From Deltaproteobacteria bacterium (lineage in GTDB: Bacteria; Desulfobacterota; Dissulfuribacteria; Dissulfuribacterales; UBA3076), in assembly GCA_027004315.1 (NCBI GenBank), contig JALTHV010000235.1, forward strand, positions 1-8,206: a stretch of 8,206 nucleotides of DNA, in the 5' to 3' direction. The position numbers and the translations under genes were made by a program. Shown one piece after another: positions 1-4,231 of the stretch. The notes beneath the pieces were generated by a model. The model made no database searches, was not told the DNA's origin, and saw only the letters and a program-made list of their open reading frames with translations. Within the stretch, counting starts at the first letter, position 1. Every line of letters starts with the position of its first letter.

Positions 1-238
1 CCTCCATCTCCTCGGCCATGGTCGCCATTTTTTCTCGGTAGTTTCTCTGAAATGAACCATCACTGAATGCATCGGCCAATCTCTCCTTCTTGATCAGAGA
101 CCAGAAGGCCCTGTCAGGGTCAATAAGTGCAATATATACAGGATGTCCTATATCAATAGGCTGAAGGGTAGGACCGTTGCCGCTATTAAGATAGGCCCCT
201 GTTGATGAGGCAAAAACTCTCTTTTCTGTCAATTCCAT
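1..238 (-). CDS. cbpB: N-terminal part of probable peptide-modifying radical SAM enzyme (CbpB-like), cut by window edge
   Basis: This gene reads leftward and is truncated by the left edge; only codons 1-79 are visible. The ATG at 238-236 follows an AGGAG Shine-Dalgarno (249-245) at 6 nt, so the start is well supported. The visible protein begins MELTEKRVFASSTGAYLNSG and contains HPVYIALIDPDRAFWSLIKK at about residues 32-51. This segment precedes the place where a radical SAM Cys cluster would be expected, so no CxxxCxxC motif can be seen. The radical SAM call therefore rests on context: it is the second gene of a riboswitch-led unit whose first gene encodes a CbpA-like 36-residue peptide, and in the family I recall the maturase CbpB follows that peptide. 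If correct, the enzyme would use SAM and a [4Fe-4S] cluster to modify the peptide in the cytoplasm. It could also be another kind of protein. Confidence 0.6.
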   Translation of the reverse strand, partial: MELTEKRVFASSTGAYLNSGNGPTLQPIDIGHPVYIALIDPDRAFWSLIKKERLADAFSDGSFQRNYREKMATMAEEME

Positions 239-267
239 TTTTTACTCCTGTCTATTTTATAGGCTAC

Positions 268-303
268 GTGGGGCATGTCTCTCAAGGTAGAGACATGCCC
301 CAC
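268..303. repeat. Perfect 15-bp inverted repeat between cbpA and cbpB (REP-like hairpin)
   Basis: GTGGGGCATGTCTCT (268-282) and its exact complement (289-303) enclose the 6-base loop CAAGGT. The element lies between the cbpA stop (318) and the cbpB start (238). In the leftward direction of transcription it is followed by an A/T-mixed stretch without a T-run, so it is not a standard intrinsic terminator. It could stabilise the 3' end of the peptide message or reduce readthrough into the maturase gene, giving more peptide than enzyme. It resembles the GGGGCAGG-type palindrome at 3618-3638 and may be a dispersed REP-like unit. Confidence 0.85.
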
Positions 304-317
304 CATGGATCTTGAAA

Positions 318-428
318 TTATTTGCCCTTCTTTTCTAAAAGAATAAAGTGAGCTAGACCCGTTCCATCGGCTCTACATGTCTTTCGATAGGCAATAATCT
401 CTCTCTCCTTCAGGTCTTTCTTTTTCAT
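318..428 (-). CDS. cbpA: 36-residue modified-peptide precursor, CbpA-like
   Basis: This short leftward gene runs from ATG (428-426) to TAA (320-318) and encodes 36 residues. AAGGAGGTGA (442-433) gives a near-perfect Shine-Dalgarno 7 nt before the ATG, which is strong evidence that it is translated. The N-terminal half is very charged (MKKKDLKEREIIAYRK). The C-terminal half, CRADGTGLAHFILLEKK, holds the only Cys (residue 18) and a Gly/Asp/Thr-rich turn. From memory, this YRKTC-x-DGTGL pattern matches the family annotated as modified peptide precursor CbpA, which is linked to cobalamin riboswitches and to the radical SAM enzyme CbpB. Here the riboswitch lies upstream and the probable cbpB downstream, so sequence and context agree. 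There is no signal peptide or Gly-Gly leader cleavage site. The chemistry of the modification and the function of the product are unknown to me. Confidence 0.85.
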   Translation of the reverse strand: MKKKDLKEREIIAYRKTCRADGTGLAHFILLEKKGK

Positions 429-561
429 CCTCTCACCTCCTTTTTGTTAGAATTTAGCTCCTGTCATCCAGAACTACTACTAACCTCTCAATGAGTCTGG
501 GAATTCTCCAAGATGTCTTCTTAAAAGAATTAAATGATTCATCGGCCTAATAATATCCAAT
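429..561 (-). other. Untranslated leader between riboswitch terminator and cbpA
   Basis: This stretch of about 130 bases separates the intrinsic terminator from the cbpA ATG. It holds the cbpA Shine-Dalgarno at its left end (433-442). A 20-codon ATG frame exists near 543, but it lacks a ribosome binding site and is probably not a gene. I see no second strong promoter, so cbpA expression most likely depends on readthrough of the terminator. Confidence 0.5.
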
Positions 562-602
562 AAAAAAGGCCTCGACAGACCAATAAATAATCCATCGAGG
601 CC
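562..602 (-). terminator. Intrinsic terminator, probable expression platform of the cobalamin riboswitch
   Basis: In the leftward direction GGCCTCGA (602-595) pairs with TCGAGGCC (575-568) around a 19-base loop. It is followed directly by six T residues (567-562), a classic Rho-independent terminator. It starts 28 bases after the end of the riboswitch aptamer and lies before cbpA, which fits premature termination when cobalamin is bound. A second GGCC in the linker (about 615-618, GGGCCT on the leftward strand) could pair with the first half of the terminator stem as an anti-terminator; that part is inference. Confidence 0.85.
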
Positions 603-630
603 CTTTGCCATCAGGCCCTATCGTTTAAGT

Positions 631-816
631 CCAAAATTGTCCTTCAGCAGGTCTTCTGACTTCCCCTCCCCTTCAGCCGCCTTCCCATCTCCGTTAACGG
701 AAACAGTGGCAGATAAATGCCAAAGAGGTCCCCATTTTCCAGATATAAAAAATGGGAAGGAGTTACAGCGGCGGGACCGTCACGGAATTTCACCGTGTTC
801 CGAGATGCCAAATTGG
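631..816 (-). ncRNA. Cobalamin riboswitch upstream of cbpA
   Basis: The leftward strand carries the conserved cobalamin aptamer blocks in order. They are the block around GGTGAAATTCCGTGACGG (about 793-776), the CCGCTGTAA segment ending at 763, the B12 box GCCACTG (710-704), a GGGAAG block, and AAGTCAGAAGACCTGCT near 662-646. P1 can form between CCAATTTG (816-809) and CAATTTTGG (639-631), which sets the limits and gives about 186 nt, the usual size. It senses adenosylcobalamin or a related corrinoid and normally turns genes off when the ligand is abundant. The intrinsic terminator immediately downstream is the likely switch. The controlled genes here are not B12 synthesis or transport genes but a peptide and its probable maturase. 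Confidence 0.95.
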
Positions 817-820
817 AATA

Positions 821-850
821 AATATTTACAGAAAAACCCAAGTCTGTCAA
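821..850 (-). promoter_or_regulatory. Sigma-70-type promoter of the riboswitch-cbpA transcript
   Basis: A consensus -35 TTGACA (850-845) is followed, after 16-18 bases, by the AT-rich TAAATATT (828-821) as -10. The predicted start falls at about 816-814, exactly where the P1 stem of the riboswitch begins. That agreement supports both calls. No operator is evident, so control would be mainly by the riboswitch. Confidence 0.65.
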
Positions 851-956
851 GACAAAAGTATAGAGCTACCAGTGAACGGGTAAGAGATAAGATAGTCTGT
901 GACTACTCTGCTAATTGCTTAGAGAATCTTGGCCTTGCATCCGGGACTCTTTGGGC

Positions 957-1126
957 GTAACCGTTCACACCCCCTGTTGCAACCGTCCATGTCCCCGGCC
1001 AGCGGTAGCATTTTCCCAGGGTTTCAGTGCGGATTAATACGCAGAGGCCCTGATCTTGTGCATCAGGCGATGCTCCTGAAACCCTTCAAAAGGCTACCGC
1101 TGGCCGGGGGGAATGTGAACGGCTAC
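957..1126. mobile_element. 170-bp non-autonomous element (MITE) with IS66-like ends and 8-bp target duplication
   Basis: The left end is GTAACCGTTCAC (957-968). The right end is GTGAACGGCTAC (1115-1126), its complement with one mismatch. Directly outside both ends is the same octamer CTTTGGGC (949-956 and 1127-1134), an exact target-site duplication. The interior is itself palindromic: a CCCCGGCCAGCGGTAGC-type arm of about 35 bases (993-1027) recurs inverted at 1076-1111. Between them are small hairpins, TGCG/CGCA (1028-1043) and CCTGAT/ATCAGG (1049-1067). There is no coding capacity. Ends beginning GTAA with 8-bp duplications are typical of the IS66 family, so a transposase of that family elsewhere in the genome is the likely mover; that attribution is inference. 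It sits between glgC and the cbp promoter. Confidence 0.85.
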
Positions 1127-1149
1127 CTTTGGGCTAAATCAACCCATGC

Positions 1150-1192
1150 GTAACCGTTCACATTCCCCCCGGCCGGAGACGTGAACGGTTAC
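1150..1192. repeat. 43-bp mini-palindrome with the same IS66-like ends, overlapping the glgC stop
   Basis: GTAACCGTTCAC (1150-1161) and its perfect complement GTGAACGGTTAC (1181-1192) enclose a 19-base GC-rich centre containing CCCCCCGGCCGG. The left half matches the outer part of the 957-1126 element, so this looks like a collapsed or internally deleted copy. No flanking octamer duplication is visible. The TAA stop of glgC (1191-1189) lies inside the right arm, so insertion may have set the present C-terminus. The hairpin could protect the 3' end of the glgC message; there is no T-run for termination. A weaker half copy of the arm, GTGAACGGGTAA, lies alone at 872-883. Confidence 0.85.
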
Positions 1193-2439
1193 ATTCCTGT
1201 AGCATAGGCACTTATAGTAGAGCCATATCTATAGAGCCCCTGGGTAAAATCCCTAGCCCTGAGTTCAGGATGAATCTTACACCCTGCCCCTATTTTCGTC
1301 CCCCTGGGTATTTGAGTGCGGGTACCGATTACGGTTAAGGCCTTGTCCTGTTCGCCAATCACAGAATCTCTGCCAATGCTGACACCGACATCAGCTATGG
1401 TGCGCTCAACCCTGGCCCCTGGTCCCACCTGGGTATCAAAAAACAGGATGGAATCCCTTACCTCTGCCCCTTCCTCTATATGGACTCCAGGAAAAAGGAT
1501 TGAGCGAACGACCTTCCCCTGCACCCTGACCCCATTGTATAGCCTGACATTGTCTACAGAGCCATGAGGTCCTATAAGGGCAGGGCCCTTGTCTCTTATG
1601 GCCTCATGGTCCAGATTGGTACGAACATGCCATTTGGACAGCCTTATCCTGGGATATTCTCCTAAAAGATCCATATTGGCGGCCCAGTATTCCTCAAGAG
1701 TGCGAGCATATCCCCAATAACCATAAAATTTATAACCATACATATCAAATCTGTTCATCATGGCAGGGAATATATCCCTGCCAAATTCATGGGAACTGGC
1801 CTTGGCATTTTCCTGCAGGACCTCTTCCAAGACCCTGGTCTTGAAGAGATACACAGTCATAGATGCCCAATTAGACATGGGTTGGGCCGGCTTTTCTATA
1901 TATTCCAGGAGACGACCTCCCCTTGGATCATCTCCAGTCATCAGGGCCAGACCGAACCTCGACAGACCTGCGGAAAAGACCTGGACAAAGGTGCCCGTGA
2001 CATCTGCTTTCATTTCCAGATGGAAACGTATAAGTTTTTGATAATCCATGTGATATATATGGTCTCCAGACAGGATCAGTACAAGATCTGGCTGGTAGGT
2101 ACGAATGAAATCAAGATTTTGATATACCGCATCGGCTGTTCCCATATACCAGTCTGAGGCATGCAGACCTTGAAAGGGCGGCAGGAGTGTAATGCCACGG
2201 TGTCTGCCCATCATGTCCCAAGAAGCACCTGTTCCAATATGCTTTATTAGAGATGAAGACCTATACTGGCTGAGGATCCCAACTCTATCGATACCTGACT
2301 GCATGAGGTTGCTGAGAGAAAAGTCTATAAATCTGTATAGACCCCCAAAAGGCACTATAGATTTAGGCCTGAGGAAGGTAAGTGCCCCCAGTTCACCAAC
2401 CCTTCCCCCGGCAAGGAGCATAGCTAAGATTCTTGGCAT
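1189..2439 (-). CDS. glgC: Glucose-1-phosphate adenylyltransferase-like protein (GlgC family, divergent active site)
   Basis: The 416-residue protein has a nucleotidyltransferase domain (about 1-270) followed by a left-handed beta-helix region (about 285-390) of hexapeptide-type repeats, the GlgC layout and near-normal length. Recognisable parts are LAGG (9-12), RPKSIVPFGGLYRFIDF (24-40), GTADAVYQN (100-108), GDHIYHMDY with probable catalytic Asp126 (125-133), and EKP (182-184). The family makes ADP-glucose from glucose-1-phosphate and ATP for glycogen-type glucan synthesis in the cytoplasm. Two conserved motifs differ: GxGTRL becomes RVGELG (13-18), losing the phosphate-binding Arg, and YWxDVGT becomes YWGYART (241-247), losing the Asp. 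I recall other deltaproteobacterial relatives that deviate from the first motif, so this may be a subgroup with altered substrate or regulation. It is second after the DHH gene, 59 bases downstream. The ribosome binding site is weak, so translation may partly depend on that gene. Confidence 0.85.
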   Translation of the reverse strand: MPRILAMLLAGGRVGELGALTFLRPKSIVPFGGLYRFIDFSLSNLMQSGIDRVGILSQYRSSSLIKHIGTGASWDMMGRHRGITLLPPFQGLHASDWYMGTADAVYQNLDFIRTYQPDLVLILSGDHIYHMDYQKLIRFHLEMKADVTGTFVQVFSAGLSRFGLALMTGDDPRGGRLLEYIEKPAQPMSNWASMTVYLFKTRVLEEVLQENAKASSHEFGRDIFPAMMNRFDMYGYKFYGYWGYARTLEEYWAANMDLLGEYPRIRLSKWHVRTNLDHEAIRDKGPALIGPHGSVDNVRLYNGVRVQGKVVRSILFPGVHIEEGAEVRDSILFFDTQVGPGARVERTIADVGVSIGRDSVIGEQDKALTVIGTRTQIPRGTKIGAGCKIHPELRARDFTQGLYRYGSTISAYATGM

Positions 2440-2485
2440 CTGTTTACCATATCAATAACCAACATCTTCTTTAATGTATTTTCGT

Positions 2486-2516
2486 ATAAAGTATCCTATT
2501 ATTTCAGATACTTTAT
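2486..2516. repeat. 10-bp inverted repeat spanning the DHH gene stop
   Basis: ATAAAGTATC (2486-2495) and GATACTTTAT (2507-2516) pair around an 11-base loop that contains the TAA stop of the DHH gene (2501-2499). It is AT-rich and lacks a T-run on the transcribed strand, so it is unlikely to be a strong terminator. It may act as a weak processing or attenuation hairpin before glgC. Confidence 0.45.
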
Positions 2517-3551
2517 TATCAGGCGATGTAGCGTATTTGTAGTAAAGTTTCTGGTTGCGGCCTCGGGCAGGTCTTTAAAGGGGATCTCTGCCCTGGCACT
2601 CTGTCTGTGTCCGCCGGCCGGTCCCATTTTACCAAAGACCCGGGACGCCAGCTTGCCTGCATCCTTTTTATAGCCATCACAGCGAAAAATGACTACCAAT
2701 TTTTCTCCATAGAGGCCAGAAATTATGACCCAGCCTATATCATGTACATGTGTGAAAAAGTCAGCCACCACGACCAGGATATCTGGATTACCTACACGGC
2801 CCAGATGGGCATAGATACGTTTTTTACTGACCTTCATATTTTCCAGGGCAATCCTAAAATATTTCAGCTCTGATCGCCTTATGTCAGAGGTCTCTATCTT
2901 GTCCAAGAGCTGTTGGTTGATTCGCTTAAAAAGATACTGAAAACACAGCACATCAGAACCGGTGGTCTTTTTGGTAAAATTTTGGGTGTCGACTTTGATT
3001 GCGTAAAATAGTGCCGTAGCAAGGGCCACTGTAGGTTTTATCTTGGCCGCCTTTAGGTATTCTGTGAGCATAGATGCGGTTGCCCCATACTCCGGACGTA
3101 TATCTATAAAAGAGGCCTCCCATCCACTAGTGACTGGATGATGATCTATTATGGCATCATATTGAATAGAGGCCAGATCTGGATGATGGGGTGGCTGGGA
3201 ATCCACAAGCACGAATTTTGTGTAATGATCCTGCTTTGTACCTCTCAGGCGCTGCATAGGGATCTTGAGTAAGTCCTTCATTGCGAGATTATTCAGCCGT
3301 TTGATATCATTGATATGCGCAATTGTCACCCCTTCTACCCTTCGGCTGAGCAACCTCTTTATTGCCTGACCACTGGCCATGGCATCAGGGTCAGCAACGA
3401 TTACTACCAGTACCTGATCGCTCCGTTTGAAGATCTGCAGGAAAGAACGAAGCCGTTCTTTATTGGAGAGCCTCCTTGTGATACGGGCACCCTGATCAGG
3501 AGATTGAGATGTAGTAGCTTCTTCCATCTTGTTAGTATCTGAAGTTTTCAT
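2499..3551 (-). CDS. DHH-family phosphoesterase
   Basis: The 350-residue protein has a DHH domain and a C-terminal DHHA1-like domain. Visible motifs are VIVADPDAMAS (50-60), VDSQPP (116-121), the signature DHH (136-138), EYGATAS (154-160), YAIKVDTQNF (183-192), and GPAGGHRQSARAEI (310-323), which corresponds to the GGGHxxAAG substrate loop. Relatives such as NrnA/YtqI degrade short oligonucleotides or dephosphorylate pAp, and others cut cyclic dinucleotides, using Mn2+. In the first motif the usual His of HVRPDPDA is Val50, so one metal ligand is missing; the Asp pair (54, 56) remains. An N-terminal tail of about 30 charged/polar residues precedes the domain. The start ATG (3551-3549) has only a weak ribosome binding site, and a good promoter-like sequence lies 21 bases upstream. 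The substrate cannot be decided from sequence. Confidence 0.85.
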   Translation of the reverse strand: MKTSDTNKMEEATTSQSPDQGARITRRLSNKERLRSFLQIFKRSDQVLVVIVADPDAMASGQAIKRLLSRRVEGVTIAHINDIKRLNNLAMKDLLKIPMQRLRGTKQDHYTKFVLVDSQPPHHPDLASIQYDAIIDHHPVTSGWEASFIDIRPEYGATASMLTEYLKAAKIKPTVALATALFYAIKVDTQNFTKKTTGSDVLCFQYLFKRINQQLLDKIETSDIRRSELKYFRIALENMKVSKKRIYAHLGRVGNPDILVVVADFFTHVHDIGWVIISGLYGEKLVVIFRCDGYKKDAGKLASRVFGKMGPAGGHRQSARAEIPFKDLPEAATRNFTTNTLHRLIIKYLK

Positions 3552-3571
3552 ATCTGTCTGCCCTTTTTTTA

Positions 3572-3600
3572 AAAATAGCCTATCTGTAATATTACTTCAA
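3572..3600 (-). promoter_or_regulatory. Candidate promoter of the DHH-glgC unit
   Basis: TTGAAG (3600-3595), a 17-base spacer and TATTTT (3577-3572) form a sigma-70-like promoter just before the DHH start. Its spacer end and -10, CAGATAGGCTATTTT, are almost identical to CAGATAGGTTATTTT in the rightward candidate promoter at 3695-3723. This suggests common recognition of both. Confidence 0.45.
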
Positions 3601-3617
3601 TTTTTTTGCCATTGTAG

Positions 3618-3638
3618 GGGCAGGTTGAAAACCTGCCC
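3618..3638. repeat. REP-like palindrome between divergent promoters
   Basis: GGGCAGGTT (3618-3626) and AACCTGCCC (3630-3638) form a 9-bp perfect stem with a 3-base loop, preceded by GTAG. Similar GGGGCAGG-type palindromes are scattered intergenically in many bacterial genomes as REP elements, so it is more likely a dispersed repeat than an operator. Directly after it, GTAACTATTCAC (3639-3650) matches 10 of 12 bases of the IS66-like end seen at 957 and may be a solitary decayed end. Confidence 0.7.
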
Positions 3639-3694
3639 GTAACTATTCACATCAGAGGAAATATGAATCTTACCTAAACCTGCCACGATAGAAA

Positions 3695-3723
3695 TTGAAA
3701 CAGTAGTGCAGATAGGTTATTTT
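3695..3723 (+). promoter_or_regulatory. Candidate promoter of the small ORF-ptsH-ptsI-hemW unit
   Basis: TTGAAA (3695-3700), a 17-base spacer and TATTTT (3718-3723) predict a start near 3730, about 65 bases before the small ORF. The spacer/-10 segment is shared with the divergent promoter at 3572-3600. Confidence 0.45.
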
Positions 3724-3735
3724 CAATAGAACTAA

Positions 3736-3747
3736 GTAACCGGTTAC
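3736..3747. promoter_or_regulatory. Perfect 12-bp palindrome just downstream of the rightward promoter
   Basis: GTAACCGGTTAC is an uninterrupted palindrome about 6-17 bases after the predicted transcription start, a position suited to a repressor operator. It also resembles the GTAACCG ends of the nearby mobile elements, so it may instead be a fused remnant of two ends. Neither reading can be settled here. Confidence 0.35.
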
Positions 3748-3793
3748 GAACTGAGAATCGAAGAATATTCCATAAGATAAAAAGGAGGGAAAT

Positions 3794-3931
3794 TTGCGAA
3801 GGGGCTTAAGGTCTTATCACTGGATTTGTCTGGTATTCCTGGCCAAGATAGGCCTAGATATGTTTTGGATTTGGAGAAAAAAGAGGTCGGAGTCCATCAA
3901 AGGACCGGATAGAATGCCTAAACGCAGGTAA
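3794..3931 (+). CDS. Small hypothetical single-span membrane peptide (45 residues, TTG start)
   Basis: A TTG codon at 3794 follows AAAGGAGGGA (3781-3790), a strong Shine-Dalgarno, at 5 nt. The frame stays open for 45 codons to TAA at 3929-3931. The peptide has a basic N-terminus (MRRGLRS), a hydrophobic aromatic stretch at about residues 8-28 (containing WICLVFLAKIGLDMFWIW), and a basic tail from RKKR onward. This is the layout of a single-pass small membrane protein with its C-terminus inside. It ends 25 bases before the HPr ATG, and the long HPr TTG start lies 4 bases after its stop, so it would be the first gene of the PTS transcript. I do not recognise a family. It might be only a translated leader that feeds ribosomes to ptsH, which itself has a poor ribosome binding site. 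Confidence 0.55.
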   Translation: MRRGLRSYHWICLVFLAKIGLDMFWIWRKKRSESIKGPDRMPKRR

Positions 3932-3956
3932 AAATTTGATCCTGCGATCCATAATC

Positions 3957-4229
3957 ATGAAATATGAGACTACAGTAACTATAATCAATAGGCTTGGGCT
4001 TCATGCCCGTCCAGCCTTTCGTTTTGCGCAACTGGCAAGTGAATTTGATGCCGATGTATGGCTTACAAAAGGGAAGAAGATGGTAGATGGGAAAAATATA
4101 CTCGATGTCTTGACCCTTGCCTGCCCTCATGGGAGTACCCTGAGAGTCGAGGCAGACGGACCGGATGCAGATCAGGCAGTGTTGAGTCTCAAGGCCTTAG
4201 TAGAAAGCCGTTTTGGCGAATTGGATTGA
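3957..4229 (+). CDS. ptsH: Phosphocarrier protein HPr
   Basis: The 90-residue protein has the normal HPr size and begins MKYETTVTIINRLGLHARPA, with GLHARP carrying the phospho-accepting His16. HPr takes the phosphoryl group from enzyme I on its His and passes it to EIIA proteins in the cytoplasm. The segment equivalent to the Ser46 loop reads VDGKNILDVLTL (43-54), so Asn47 replaces the serine phosphorylated by HPr kinase in many bacteria. The ATG at 3957 is chosen by comparison with other HPr proteins. It lacks a clear ribosome binding site. A TTG at 3936, preceded by AGGT at a good distance, would add seven residues (MILRSII) and cannot be excluded. The stop is 2 bases before the ptsI ATG. 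Confidence 0.95.
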   Translation: MKYETTVTIINRLGLHARPAFRFAQLASEFDADVWLTKGKKMVDGKNILDVLTLACPHGSTLRVEADGPDADQAVLSLKALVESRFGELD

Positions 4230-4231
4230 TT

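Noticed and set aside
481..501. Similarity of TAACCTCTCAATGAGTCTGG (481-500) to TAACTTCTCAATAAGTTGGG (8127-8146)
   Set aside because: Only about 17 of 21 bases match with no extended homology, so it may be chance or a very decayed repeat.
481..545. 20-codon leftward ATG frame in the cbpA leader
   Set aside because: No Shine-Dalgarno and no evidence of conservation; it could be tested but cannot be supported.
637..960. 107-codon rightward frame and 68-codon leftward frame over the riboswitch
   Set aside because: Both overlie the cobalamin aptamer and its promoter, have low-complexity composition and no convincing ribosome site; they are chance frames in structured RNA.
929..1153. 74-codon rightward frame
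   Set aside because: It lies across the MITE and its inverted arms; the protein has no recognisable features.
949..1192. CRISPR array or integron attC sites in the repeat cluster
   Set aside because: Repeats are inverted, not regularly spaced direct repeats with unique spacers, and the octamer duplication shows transposition instead.
4058..4231. 58-codon upstream extension of enzyme I
   Set aside because: It overlaps ptsH in another frame; enzyme I family length and the ATG right after the ptsH stop favour 4232.
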